NCBI GenBank assembly: GCA_027484285.1
Contig: JAIXTG010000390.1
Location: 1 to 34,207, forward strand
Length of the DNA: 34,207 nucleotides
Direction: 5' to 3'
Source of the DNA: Oxalobacteraceae bacterium
GTDB lineage: Bacteria > Pseudomonadota > Gammaproteobacteria > Burkholderiales > Burkholderiaceae_D
Shown here: positions 22,861-32,138 of the stretch, one piece after another
How the letters are laid out: the number at the start of each line of letters is the position of its first letter
Numbering within the stretch: the stretch's first letter is position 1
Notes under the pieces: model-generated
Told to the model about the DNA's origin: nothing
The model's database searches: none
The model's input: the letters and a program-made list of their open reading frames with translations, nothing else
Made by a program: the position numbers and the translations under genes

Positions 22861-24183
22861 GTGGCAAAGGTCAAATTCACGGCAAAGCGGGTAAGCGAGC
22901 ATGACTGCCCCAGCGGCAAGGCGCAGGCCTTCATCTGGGACTCGACCGCGCCGGGGCTAGGGCTTCGCGTGACCTCCACGGGTGCGAGAGCGTACATTTT
23001 CCAATCAAAGATTCACGGCCAAACGTTGCGCCTAACGATTGGCGACCCGCGAAGCTGGAGCATCGACCAAGCGCAGGAAGAAGCCCGCCGCCTTCAGCGA
23101 CTGATTGACGAAGGACATGACCCGCGTGAAGTGAAGGCAGAAGTTCGGGCTGCCCATGAAGCGAGAGCCGCCCTCGAAGCCGCCGAAGCTGTGACCGTCA
23201 GCGCTGCCTGGAGCGCTTACCTTCAAGACCGCAAACCTTTCTGGGGCGAGCGCCACTACCAAGACCATCTGGCGAAAGCACAAGCAGGGGGAGAGTCTGC
23301 CCAGCGTGGCACGCGCGGAAGGGGAAAGACGGTTGCAGGGCCGCTTTACTCGCTGATGTCCCTGCGCCTACGCGACCTGACCCCGCAAGCGGTGGAGTCA
23401 TGGGCTGCCCGCGAAGCCAAACCCCGCCCCACCTCCGCCCGCCTGGCTTGGCGACTGCTGAAGGGCTTTCTCTCTTGGTGCGCGGAGCAGCCCGCTTACG
23501 CGCCAGTGGTGACGGGAAATCCTGCCAAGACCAAGAAGGCTCGCGAGATTTTGGGCGCTGCTGGCGTGAAGCAGGATGCCTTACAGCGTGAGCAATTGCC
23601 CGCATGGTTCGCTGCGGTTCGCCAACTGAAAAACCCCGTTGCTGCCGCCTACCTACAAATCCTGCTGCTGACCGGGGCAAGACCTGGGGAAGTGCTACAG
23701 ATGCACTGGGCGGATGTAAACATCAAGTGGAAAGGGCTGACCATACGCGACAAGGTTGAGGGAGAGCGCACGATACCGCTCACGCCCTATGTCGCTCATC
23801 TGCTGGCATCGCTGCCGCGCCGGTCAGAATGGGCTTTCTCAAGTGCGATTACCAGTGCTGACCAGCCCGCAAAACCCATCAGTAAGCCGCACCAAATGCA
23901 TGAGCGTGCCTGCGCTGTGGCAGGTATCCAAGGGCTGACCCTCCACGGTCTGCGCCGTTCCTTCAAGAGTTTGAGCGAATGGCTGGAATGCCCTGCGGGA
24001 GTGGTGGCGCAAATCATGGGACACAAGCCCAGCGCGACCGCAGAGAAGCACTACACGGTACGACCGCTTGACCTTTTGCGCGTACATCACGAACGCATCG
24101 AGGCGTGGGTAATGGAGCAAGCCGGAATTGCGTTCGACGTGGAGGAAGCAAAACCGGGATTGCCATCAATAATCGCCCTCTGA
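22861..24183 (+). CDS. int: Tyrosine recombinase (integrase) of element B
   Basis: 440 aa from GTG 22861 (GGGAGG upstream). Same three-domain layout as the element A enzyme: arm-binding domain (APGLGLRVTSTGARAYIFQS), core-binding domain and catalytic domain with R274 (TGARPGEV), H362 and R365 (HGLRRSF), H388 (MGHKPSA) and Y398 (EKHY). Many blocks match the element A integrase exactly (IPLTPYVA, AQIMGHKPSA, RPLDLLR). It is richer in G+C than the element A gene. The gene lies directly beside its att site. Confidence 0.93.
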   Translation: MAKVKFTAKRVSEHDCPSGKAQAFIWDSTAPGLGLRVTSTGARAYIFQSKIHGQTLRLTIGDPRSWSIDQAQEEARRLQRLIDEGHDPREVKAEVRAAHEARAALEAAEAVTVSAAWSAYLQDRKPFWGERHYQDHLAKAQAGGESAQRGTRGRGKTVAGPLYSLMSLRLRDLTPQAVESWAAREAKPRPTSARLAWRLLKGFLSWCAEQPAYAPVVTGNPAKTKKAREILGAAGVKQDALQREQLPAWFAAVRQLKNPVAAAYLQILLLTGARPGEVLQMHWADVNIKWKGLTIRDKVEGERTIPLTPYVAHLLASLPRRSEWAFSSAITSADQPAKPISKPHQMHERACAVAGIQGLTLHGLRRSFKSLSEWLECPAGVVAQIMGHKPSATAEKHYTVRPLDLLRVHHERIEAWVMEQAGIAFDVEEAKPGLPSIIAL

Positions 24184-24339
24184 GGGCTTCATAAAATGAT
24201 GTTTTGCAGGCGGGCGCAGAAATCCCTGCGGTGTAGTCCCTAAGCGGAAATTCGGTGTATAGCCAGTTGAACCGTCTTACCTAGATCCCCCGGATGCGCA
24301 TTGATTGTCCGGCCCGTGCAAAGCTATGGCTGGAGCGGA

Positions 24340-26370
24340 TTACGCCGAATAAATGATGTCTTCCGATGAAATCGAACGGATACCGGTCAAGAGACCGATC
24401 ACCTCGTCGGATTTTGTGTCCAGTTTGCGGTTGGCATTCGTATCCAAATAGATTGCTAGCCCGCTAGTTCCGTTGATAGTCGTGGAGGACGTAAGGTAAG
24501 ACCGGCCGCCAGCGAGCTGCACCTTGTCTTGCCCGGAAACGAAGTCGGTGATTCGGACATAGTCGGCAGTGCCAGTGTTACGCGCGTTACCGTCGTCATA
24601 GAACACGCGACCATTAGTACCCAGCACGAACACATCCTTGCCACCCCCGCCTGTCAATGCATCGACCGTACCGCGACCGTACAGCGAAGATGACGCCGGC
24701 ACGCCGCTGAGTACCTCGTCAGCCGTAGTTCCCACCAATATGTCGTTGCCGTCGGTTCCGTAGATGAGCGTCGATGTAGGTGCCGTTGTCTGCGGTGGCG
24801 CCAGTTCGGTGGACGCCAGCTTGCTCATATCTAGCCAGCCATCCAATACCAGCTTCGATGCCAGATCGGTCTTGGCTGTCACGCTTTTTTTCAGCGTGTC
24901 CAGCATTTGCTGGGGCGTCGCTCCCGGCATCGCTGCTGCAATCAGTGCCAACGCGCCCATTACGTGCGGCGCGGCCATCGAGGTGCCGCTTGCGCTACCG
25001 TAGCCGCCATTGGGCAGGGTCGACCAGATGCCGGCGCCGGGTGCAGCCAGATCAACGGACGTGTTGCCAAAGTTGGAGAACGAGGCCAACGCGCCAGAGG
25101 AAGTCAAGGCGGCGACGGCGACCACCGCATCCCAGCCGAGCGCCGCCTGCGTGCTGTAATTCGACGGGTAACTCGGCGTGGCATCGTTATCATCCCCAAT
25201 CCCGTCACTGCCACCGTTGCCGGCTGCAGCGACAAACAGGTTGCCGGCCGACGCGGTGCGGACGATTGCATCCAGCATTGACTGGCTAAAGCCACCCCCG
25301 CCCCACGAATTGTTAGTACCGACGAATTCGCTCGCCGCCGAAGCGCTCTTCGATACCTGCGTGTAGTAATCGAGTGCTTTCAGCGCATCTGAGGTCGAGC
25401 CAGAGCCCGTGGACGACAAAAACTTTAGCGGCACCAGCTGGGTGGACCAGTTCACCCCGACCACGCCGGTGCCATTGCCGCCCATGCCGCCGATGGTGCC
25501 GGCAACATGCGTGCCGTGGTTGTTGTCATCGAGCGGGTCGTTGTCTCCATTGACGAAATCCCAGCCAATTAGGTCATCGCGGTATCCGTTGCCGTCCGTG
25601 TCAATACCGTCTTCCCAGCGCGTATCATTCAGCAGGTCACCGGCATCGATGTAGCCATTCTTGTTGATATCACTGGCGTAGGACTGGTTAAGCGCGTGGT
25701 TCAAATCACGGAAAGTGATCAATCCATCACTGTCGACGTCCTGAAGCCCAGATCGGAGCGCGCTCGATATCTCGCTCTGATTTAACCAGACGTTCAGGTA
25801 AAGATCCGGATGACGGTAATCGATGCCGCTATCGATCACGCCCACCACTGTCTTAGTGCTGCCGGTGAGGTCAACGCCCCATGCCTTGTCCGCCCGGCTG
25901 CCGTAGACCGAGCTGCCGTCGCCCCGCATGCCCCAGAGCTTGCCATCGATGAAATAGGCGTCGTTGCTCGTGGCTTGGGTTTGTACTGTGTAGTTCGGTT
26001 CGGCGAATTTCACGCCCGGCTGCTTCGTCAGGGCCTCAATGGACTTGGCAGTTGGCAGGCTGCTGCTGAACGTGACACGTACGAGCTTCGCTGCATCTGC
26101 CGCCGGCCCTTCTGACCACAGAACTTCCTTCAACTGACCGCTGACAGCCGCCAACGCCTTCGCCCGTCCGACTGCACTCGTCCCTGCCTGGAACTGAACC
26201 AGCAATTCACCAGCGACATGGGGGGCTGGCGCAGCAGCCGCCGCGAAGGCGGGAATCCCCGCAAGGGTAGCGCCCATCGCTTCGCGAGCGCCCGGATTGA
26301 CACTGGCCGGAGGAATACTGGTCGGTGTATTCAGGCTTTTGAACGTCAAAGAGTTTGCTTTTGTTTTCAT
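24340..26370 (-). CDS. Subtilisin-like serine protease (S8) with EF-hand-like insert and RTX-like tail
   Basis: 676 aa. A propeptide-like segment (about 53-130, AGELLVQFQAGTSAVGRAKA to FAEPNYTVQ) precedes the S8 domain. The catalytic triad is D180 (GVIDSGID), H285 (NNHGTHVAGT) and S464 (SGTSMAAPH), with oxyanion Asn in NNSWGGG (353-354). Between D180 and H285 lies a Ca-binding-like insert (DVDSDGLITFRDL, DINKNGYIDAGDL, DTDGNGYRDD; 211-264). The C-terminus has YGTDGNDILVG (537-547) and GGGGKDVFVLG, as in RTX proteins secreted by type I systems, and no clear N-terminal signal peptide. It runs against its neighbours and is probably cargo. Confidence 0.9.
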   Translation of the reverse strand: MKTKANSLTFKSLNTPTSIPPASVNPGAREAMGATLAGIPAFAAAAAPAPHVAGELLVQFQAGTSAVGRAKALAAVSGQLKEVLWSEGPAADAAKLVRVTFSSSLPTAKSIEALTKQPGVKFAEPNYTVQTQATSNDAYFIDGKLWGMRGDGSSVYGSRADKAWGVDLTGSTKTVVGVIDSGIDYRHPDLYLNVWLNQSEISSALRSGLQDVDSDGLITFRDLNHALNQSYASDINKNGYIDAGDLLNDTRWEDGIDTDGNGYRDDLIGWDFVNGDNDPLDDNNHGTHVAGTIGGMGGNGTGVVGVNWSTQLVPLKFLSSTGSGSTSDALKALDYYTQVSKSASAASEFVGTNNSWGGGGFSQSMLDAIVRTASAGNLFVAAAGNGGSDGIGDDNDATPSYPSNYSTQAALGWDAVVAVAALTSSGALASFSNFGNTSVDLAAPGAGIWSTLPNGGYGSASGTSMAAPHVMGALALIAAAMPGATPQQMLDTLKKSVTAKTDLASKLVLDGWLDMSKLASTELAPPQTTAPTSTLIYGTDGNDILVGTTADEVLSGVPASSSLYGRGTVDALTGGGGKDVFVLGTNGRVFYDDGNARNTGTADYVRITDFVSGQDKVQLAGGRSYLTSSTTINGTSGLAIYLDTNANRKLDTKSDEVIGLLTGIRSISSEDIIYSA

Positions 26371-26502
26371 AGTGAATCCATCTTCCCGCCTTATATTGCT
26401 AAACTAGCAATCTTTCGAATCAATGATTCTTGTTTATTGCCTCCAATTATCACTGGAATTTCAGTTTCCTTGCGCAGTAAATAGAGAATTGAAATTTCAT
26501 TA

Positions 26503-27006
26503 ATTCAGTGGGTCGATACGCGCCGGTCGACCGATATATGCCGGGTCTGGTCGGACCGTTATGGTTGGGCGGTGCTAGCCTTGGTGATCGACTGTCATAC
26601 GCGGGAACTGCTGGGCTGGCATCTGTCGCGTTCGGGTAAGGCCAAGACGGCGGAGACGGCGCTGGAGCAGGCATTGATTACGCGCTTTTGCACGCTGGGC
26701 CGTGTGCCGCTGCCGTTCCTGCTTCGCTCCAACAATGGCCTCGTCTTCACCAGTCCCTGCTTCACAGCTCTTGCGCGCAGCTACGGACTGAAGCAAGAGT
26801 TCATCACGCCGTACTGCTGGCAGCAAAACGGGATAATCGAACGTGTCATTCGCACCTTAAGGAAATACGTACACCGGCACCGGTTCGAGACCTTGCAGCA
26901 CGCCAGCCGGGTGATTTGCGACTGGATTAGCTTTTACAACTACCGGCGGCCGCACCAAGTGCTGGGCGTGAAAACACACGCCAAGGAATTCGTATTAGCG
27001 GCTTAG
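26503..27006 (+). pseudogene. IS3-family transposase OrfB fragment
   Basis: The C-terminal two-thirds of an IS3-type (IS2-like) integrase-core transposase. It reads STDICRVWSDRYGWAVLALV through the end RRPHQVLGVKTHAKEFVLAA. The 5' part is missing: an in-frame TAA stands at 26500 and no earlier transposase sequence is seen. The first catalytic Asp (STD) and the Glu (NGIIERV) remain, but the second Asp is changed to Asn (LLRSNNGLVF; relatives have RSDNG). A few codons after the Glu are also lost. It cannot be active. No terminal inverted repeats were found. Confidence 0.85.
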
Positions 27007-27632
27007 GGTGAAGATATTCTGCGGGGTCATCACACAGACGCAGAGCCGCCCGAGCGAATCCGCTGCCTCGACAATCGAGCGCAATGATGACCAGAAATTC
27101 AGTACGGGGATGAATAAGGTGAATATTGACTAGCTTGGCTCTACCCGCATTTCATCAACCTCTGCAACGAGGCGGCGCTCCGATTAGTCATCGATGTTTT
27201 TATCGTACAAATCGTAAAGCTCGAAAAATAATCAACACGGTTCTTCAATACAGTAACGCACTACAATTTCGTTGTTGCCTAGCTGGTGAGCGAGGCGTAA
27301 ATCCTCACGCACTAGTCGAAGCAGAGGTAGAGAGGATGCCGTCTTAGATGTTTCCAGTTTTTTCTAAATGAGGAGTCTTTCTTCCGCAGGTGACTCAGTG
27401 CAGGCTGCCCATGGACGACTGCATTAGGCATAAACTTGTCCTGCAAAGATGACACTTTGCCGACCAAGAAAAGCTCTGCACACTCAATCGGGCCATGAAA
27501 TACCGCGAATGGATTCGACGGAGGTACCGAAGGACGCTGTGAGCTAGTATCAGAAAAGAACCAGAATAGCTCGACGGGCCAAAAAATTCGGAATGTTTAC
27601 CCGCCTGTTTGACACACTTTGAGTGATTGGAT
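27007..27632. other. Gene-free stretch after the IS remnant
   Basis: About 620 bases without a convincing gene. A 73-codon plus-strand frame (27126-27347) and a long minus-strand frame overlapping the next gene have no features of real proteins. The region may be degraded IS or element sequence. Confidence 0.4.
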
Positions 27633-28247
27633 ATGAAACCAGACCGCCGTCCTAAATGGGCCAAATGGAAGTTACTTCCTGAAGTGAAAGTTTGGGAAGC
27701 GGTGGCACTATCTTTAAACATTGAGCCTAAACAGATAAAAAGAGAGCGTTTATTTTTGATGGGTGCTACACATCCATTCAAGGAAGGAAGCGAGTTTGGC
27801 GATAGGCTTGACGTAACCTGCGAAAATTTGCTGAACACTCAACATTTCCCCACCTCAGGGACTTTAAATATGGAAGGGAAGTACAGGTGCGGAGTTTCCT
27901 TAAGAGAGTTTGCATCTTTTGCAGGGGTCGTAGCCTGGGAGGTTCCTGCAGAGTTAGCTGATTTGGGCCGCTCTACCGCAACTTCAACCGGTACGGAGAA
28001 TTCACCTTCTTTTTTAAAAAAAAGAGAACGACAAATTCGAGTTGTAGAAGAAGTCGCCAAAAGGCTTTTCCGAAATCCCTTAGAGATTCCGGACGGAGGC
28101 AAAACGAAAATAATGCTTCAATGTCAAAAAGAAGCGATAGAAATTTTTGGCGTATCAGAGCATTCATTCGATGGCGCTTGGAAAGCCGCGAGACGACAAA
28201 ACCGAGTTCGAATGGCAAACCACAACAAATTTAAAAGCAAGCCCTAG
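27633..28247 (+). CDS. Hypothetical mobile-element protein
   Basis: 204 aa from ATG 27633; an in-frame TTG lies six bases upstream. The start KWAKWKLLPEVKVWEAVALS followed by LNIEP is a pattern I associate with unnamed proteins of phages and integrative elements in this class. The C-terminal part (about 135-195) is basic and helical (KKRERQIRVVEEVAKRLF, SFDGAWKAARRQNR), suggesting nucleic-acid binding. Function unknown. It lies before the regulator and replication genes. Confidence 0.65.
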   Translation: MKPDRRPKWAKWKLLPEVKVWEAVALSLNIEPKQIKRERLFLMGATHPFKEGSEFGDRLDVTCENLLNTQHFPTSGTLNMEGKYRCGVSLREFASFAGVVAWEVPAELADLGRSTATSTGTENSPSFLKKRERQIRVVEEVAKRLFRNPLEIPDGGKTKIMLQCQKEAIEIFGVSEHSFDGAWKAARRQNRVRMANHNKFKSKP

Positions 28248-28350
28248 GGGCGGTAAATTTCTCCCCTGGTCCCCACTCTTGTCTCCCTACTCCCTACCCA
28301 CCTCGTAATGTATTCCGTACCGCGTAAGCGGGTTTACTCGGAGTGCATAA

Positions 28351-28575
28351 ATGCCAGCAATCGTTCTCCCGCCGGCTTTAGCCGAAATCGCGGCTGGCCG
28401 CGATCATGTTCAAACAGCGGAGTGCGCACGCGCTATAAACCGGGCGAGCCAAACCCTTCGCAAAAGTTACTGCATGAAAGGGCATGCCTTCGGCATCCGG
28501 CCAATCAAATTTGGAAATCGCCTACTTTGGCCTGTAACTGAAATTGCTACTCTGCTAAACGGGGATGAAAAATGA
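28351..28575 (+). CDS. Small HTH protein (excisionase-like)
   Basis: 74 aa; counterpart of the element A protein at 17676. It shares the pattern AINRASQTLRKSYC...RPIKFGNRLLWPVTEIATLLNG with HLDRKPQTLRTWAC...RPLRIHGRLAWRVADLRALVKG. This fits a winged-HTH DNA-binding protein. GGAG precedes the ATG by nine bases. Its stop overlaps the next gene by ATGA. It is probably the excisionase or operon regulator of element B. Confidence 0.72.
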   Translation: MPAIVLPPALAEIAAGRDHVQTAECARAINRASQTLRKSYCMKGHAFGIRPIKFGNRLLWPVTEIATLLNGDEK

Positions 28576-28838
28576 AAAACCTGGAACATCACCAAGCAGA
28601 CTCCGAGTTTGCGCAAATTTCTCTACTGCTTGATTCGGACTTTAATCTTATCTGGCCCACCCATGACAATCCTCCGGCGCGCTGCCTGTCAACAACACTT
28701 GTAAAACGGTCGCCAACTAATCGGGAGTTCATTGACCACCACGGGAAGCGCAGCGTGGCCGCGCCCGCCATTGTGGTCGCTTACGCCGCGAAGTTGGCGC
28801 TTAAGATCCTCTCTCGGATCGGGCGGAGGAGCAAATGA
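28572..28838 (+). CDS. Small hypothetical protein
   Basis: 88 aa, coupled by ATGA to the HTH gene before and to the replication gene after it. The N-terminal half is acidic and mixed; the C-terminal half is basic and alanine-rich (AAPAIVVAYAAKLALKILSR), possibly one amphipathic or membrane-bound helix. No family is recognised. In element C the gene directly before the DUF927 gene is also a tiny basic ORF. Confidence 0.6.
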   Translation: MKNLEHHQADSEFAQISLLLDSDFNLIWPTHDNPPARCLSTTLVKRSPTNREFIDHHGKRSVAAPAIVVAYAAKLALKILSRIGRRSK

Positions 28839-31642
28839 GCGCGGTACTCATTGATCTGCACGACGATGTAAGGGAAGCCCTGCAATTCATTAGCCCGAAC
28901 CTGCAACGCGATGAATGGGTGAAGGTCGGCATGGCAATCAAGAGCGAATTCGGTGATGCTGGATTTGATCTGTTCAACGACTGGTCGAAAGACGGCGACA
29001 ACTACAACGAAGCCGGTGTTCGCAGCACTTGGCGGTCTATCAAGGCAGGTGGTGGTGTGACGATCAAAACGCTGTTCAAGCTGGCTCGGGATGGCGGCTA
29101 TCGATCCAGCGCCAACCCTGCGCCTCGCGTCATCGACCCAGAGGAAAGTAAGCAACGCGAAGAAGCGCGGCAACGACAAGAGAAAGAACGGCAGAAGCAG
29201 CGTTCCGAAGGAAGCCGCACTTCCGCGCTGTTATGGAGCGAAGGCGAAGCTACGAAGCCAGACCATCCCTATCCAGTCAGAAAGCGGCAGCAGCCGACCG
29301 ACACGATCAAGGAGCTACACGTTGATAGGGCTGCAGCGATCCTTGGTTATCGACCGACCGCGACCGTCAATGACAAGAAGGTTCCTCTGGTAGGTCGGCT
29401 ACTACTCGTGCCGTATCTGAAGAAGGAGGATGGCAAGCGGTGCATTACCGCGATCGAGATGATTGATGAAACTGGAGCCAAGGTTCTCAATTGGGGCAGC
29501 GATCGCAGTGGCGCTTACTGGTCGCCCGTAAAGATGCCGCAATCCGGGAGCGTGCAGCAGATCCTTATAGGCGAAGGTATGGCTACGGCGCTCACGGTCT
29601 ATCGTGCGACCGGCATTCTTTCTCTGGCGGCAGGGTCTGCGTCGAACCTGCCAGCGGTTGCGCAGACGCTACGCGCTGAGTACCCAGAAGCCGAACTCGG
29701 CCTTCTCTCTGACCTTGGCAACGGTGAAGCTCAAGCAGGAAAGGCTGCGCGTCTGGTTGGCGCAAGGCTTATCAAACCCATCCTTCCGGAAGCCTCTACA
29801 GGAACCGACTTCAACGATCTAGCTTGCGATGACGAGGAGTGCGGCATGGAAAAACTAAAAGCCATCATCGAGCAGGCGATGGCAAACGATCCCGTACTCG
29901 AGCCACTGCCTGTTGATGCCGCCAACGAGCTAGTTTCATTCAGACACGGTGAGGGGCAGTTCACGGTGAATCAGACGGGTGTTTGGTATCAAGCGCCGCC
30001 GAACAGTAACGGCGTAACACCAGCCCCGCAATGGGTATGCGCCGAACTTCATGTGGTTGCCCAGACCAGAACCAGCAAGAGCGAAGAATGGGGGCGAATG
30101 CTGGTCTGGCATGACGAGGACGGCGTGCGGCATCAATGGGCGATGCCGAACGAACTGCTGCAAGGCGATGGTCTGGTGGTACGTCAGGAACTATCTCGCC
30201 TGGGATTACAGATGGCGCACGGCAGGGCTGCGCGTGAACTATTGTCGTCTTACCTAAGCGTCTGTCCCTGCGATGCGCGCGCTCGATGCGTAGACCGCAT
30301 GGGCTGGCATGGCACGATCTATGTCACGCCGTCCGAGTCGATCGGTCAGGAAAACGAAATCGTCGTGTTCCAGAACGCACAGGCGATCGAACCTGCGCTG
30401 TCAGTGTCTGGCTCGGTCGAGTCATGGAAGGATTCGGTCGCTGCTCTGGCAAAGGGCAATTCCCGTCTGGTGTTTGCGCTATCCGTTGCGTTTGGTGCGC
30501 CCATCGTTGAAGTCGTCGGCGCAGATTCAGGCGGCATTCACTTTCGCGGCAAATCGTCATCTGGCAAGACTACGGCACTCAAGGTTGCTGCGTCTGTGTG
30601 GGGTGATCCGAACACCTATCCGCGCCTGTGGCGGGCAACGACAAACGGGCTGGAAGGTCTGGCAGCGCTGCATAACGACGGCCTGCTGATTCTGGATGAA
30701 CTATCGCAGATTGCCGCCAAGGATGTAGGCGATTCAGCTTATCTACTGGCGAACGGTCAGGGTAAATCCCGTGCCTCAAAGTCCGGGAACGCCCGACAAG
30801 CCGCACGCTGGCGGCTGCTATTCCTGTCGGCGGGGGAGGAGTCTTTAGTGGCAATGATGGCGAAGGCCGGTAAGAAGGCGAACGCTGGACAGGAGATCCG
30901 CCTGGCAGACATTGAGGCCGACGCAGGGGTAGGCATGGGCATCTTTGAAGAACTGCACGGGCAGCTTACCCCTTCAGCCATGGCGCTAGCAATCAAGGAT
31001 GCCGCAGCGTCGAATCATGGCGCGGCTGGCATGGCGTGGCTGCGGCTCATCGTCAGCGACCGTCCCGCTCTGGCGGACTTCATCAAGCAGGGCATCGACC
31101 AGTTCACCAAGGAAGTCGTGCCTGCCAATGCCGAGGGGCAGGTCGTGCGGGTCGGGCAGCGTTTCGGCCTGGTGGCGATGGCGGGTGAGCTGGCGACGCA
31201 TTACGGTCTAACCGGCTGGTCGCAGAACGAAGCTATCGAGGCGGCAAAGAAGTGCTTTTCGGCGTGGCTGGCTTCTTTTGGTGGGACGGGAAACCGCGAA
31301 GATCGGGCGCTACTTTCACAAGTCAAGGCATTCTTCGAGCTTCATGGTTCAGCGCGGTTCGAGGATTGGGTCAACGCCAGCGGTCGCGTGGTGAATAACC
31401 GAGCCGGCTTCCGCAAGGTGGATACAGAAGGTCAGGTGACGTTCTACGTCCTGCCCGAAGCCTTCAAGGAAATCTGCAAAGGGTTCGACCCGAAGGTGGC
31501 AGCCAAGGCGCTGGCTTCGGCAGGCTGGATCGCACCTGACCGAAGCGGCGGTTATCAGCAGAAGCCGCGTTTGCCTGAGATGCCTGCAAGCCGCTGCTAT
31601 GTGTTCACCCCTCGTATGTGGGAGGACGATCATGCAACTTGA
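28835..31642 (+). CDS. PriCT_2/TOPRIM/DUF927 replication primase-helicase
   Basis: 935 aa. The N-terminus (14-88, LQFISPNLQRDEWVKVGMAI to KTLFKLARDGGY) is a PriCT_2 domain. A charged coiled-coil-like stretch (104-126) leads to a TOPRIM domain with GEGMATALTVY (246-256); its usual DxD motif reads LLSDLGNGEA, so one acidic residue is replaced. The DUF927 AAA+ helicase has Walker A GKSSSGKT (572-579) and Walker B LLILDE (617-622), nearly identical to the element C protein around RATTNGLEGLAALHNDGLLI. Start overlaps the previous gene (ATGA, GGAGG before it). It probably replicates element B after excision. Confidence 0.9.
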   Translation: MSAVLIDLHDDVREALQFISPNLQRDEWVKVGMAIKSEFGDAGFDLFNDWSKDGDNYNEAGVRSTWRSIKAGGGVTIKTLFKLARDGGYRSSANPAPRVIDPEESKQREEARQRQEKERQKQRSEGSRTSALLWSEGEATKPDHPYPVRKRQQPTDTIKELHVDRAAAILGYRPTATVNDKKVPLVGRLLLVPYLKKEDGKRCITAIEMIDETGAKVLNWGSDRSGAYWSPVKMPQSGSVQQILIGEGMATALTVYRATGILSLAAGSASNLPAVAQTLRAEYPEAELGLLSDLGNGEAQAGKAARLVGARLIKPILPEASTGTDFNDLACDDEECGMEKLKAIIEQAMANDPVLEPLPVDAANELVSFRHGEGQFTVNQTGVWYQAPPNSNGVTPAPQWVCAELHVVAQTRTSKSEEWGRMLVWHDEDGVRHQWAMPNELLQGDGLVVRQELSRLGLQMAHGRAARELLSSYLSVCPCDARARCVDRMGWHGTIYVTPSESIGQENEIVVFQNAQAIEPALSVSGSVESWKDSVAALAKGNSRLVFALSVAFGAPIVEVVGADSGGIHFRGKSSSGKTTALKVAASVWGDPNTYPRLWRATTNGLEGLAALHNDGLLILDELSQIAAKDVGDSAYLLANGQGKSRASKSGNARQAARWRLLFLSAGEESLVAMMAKAGKKANAGQEIRLADIEADAGVGMGIFEELHGQLTPSAMALAIKDAAASNHGAAGMAWLRLIVSDRPALADFIKQGIDQFTKEVVPANAEGQVVRVGQRFGLVAMAGELATHYGLTGWSQNEAIEAAKKCFSAWLASFGGTGNREDRALLSQVKAFFELHGSARFEDWVNASGRVVNNRAGFRKVDTEGQVTFYVLPEAFKEICKGFDPKVAAKALASAGWIAPDRSGGYQQKPRLPEMPASRCYVFTPRMWEDDHAT

Positions 31643-32138
31643 TTTCTCGGTGCTGACGAAAGCCAGACAAAAACAGACGGGACAACTGGGGACACACGGG
31701 ACAGCCAACATTCATACGGGTTTAGCTCGTCCCGACTCGGCCAAGATGGGACGGGACAAGGCGGGACGATCTGCGCCTGTGGAGGGTGCTTTGTCCCGCC
31801 TGTCCCGCCTACCTGGATACAGGACGGGACACGGAAACGCTAGTGTTTATACGGTTGTCCCGCCTGACCCATCTGTCCCATCGCAAAAACACAATGCTAC
31901 TCACGTCGAGGAATCCAAGCGAGACGGGCTAGCCCGGGTGCTGCGACAGTTCGACTTCGCCAAGGGTCGGGAGCGGCTCAACGACATGACCTTCGAGTTC
32001 ATGGTGTCGGACGGTTTGGGCTATGAGCAGGCGCTTGCGATCGCATCGGAGGTGGTGCGCGTGTGTGGCGTTGCGCCCTGCGAGAAGTCCTATCAGGACG
32101 TTCGATCCTCGTGGAATCGGATCAGGGGGGTGGCATGA
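31632..32138 (+). CDS. Hypothetical protein with GGGAC-encoded low-complexity half
   Basis: 168 aa from ATG 31632 (GGAGG upstream), overlapping the replication gene by 11 bases. The first 85 residues are low complexity (GQLGTHGTA, GRDKAGR, LSRLSRLPG) because of the GGGAC motifs in the DNA. The ordered C-terminal domain (MTFEFMVSDGLGYEQALAIA, then EVVRVCGVAPCEKSYQDV) is homologous to that of 10800-11363 in element C. Both genes follow a DUF927 gene directly, so the pair is a conserved module. Confidence 0.7.
   Translation: MQLDFSVLTKARQKQTGQLGTHGTANIHTGLARPDSAKMGRDKAGRSAPVEGALSRLSRLPGYRTGHGNASVYTVVPPDPSVPSQKHNATHVEESKRDGLARVLRQFDFAKGRERLNDMTFEFMVSDGLGYEQALAIASEVVRVCGVAPCEKSYQDVRSSWNRIRGVA
31679..31879. 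repeat. Cluster of GGGAC motifs (iteron-like)
   Basis: Twelve copies lie in 201 bases. GGGAC starts at 31679, 31689, 31698, 31748, 31753, 31763 and 31826. GTCCC starts at 31729, 31793, 31802, 31857 and 31875. The motif is translated as GT, GR or SR here, against VP and GT in element C. Confidence 0.85.

Noticed and set aside
27126..27347. 73-aa plus-strand open frame after the IS remnant
   Set aside because: No ribosome binding site, no domain, mixed composition; probably non-coding.
27395..27838. 147-aa minus-strand open frame
   Set aside because: It overlaps antisense to the better supported gene at 27633-28247 and has no protein features.
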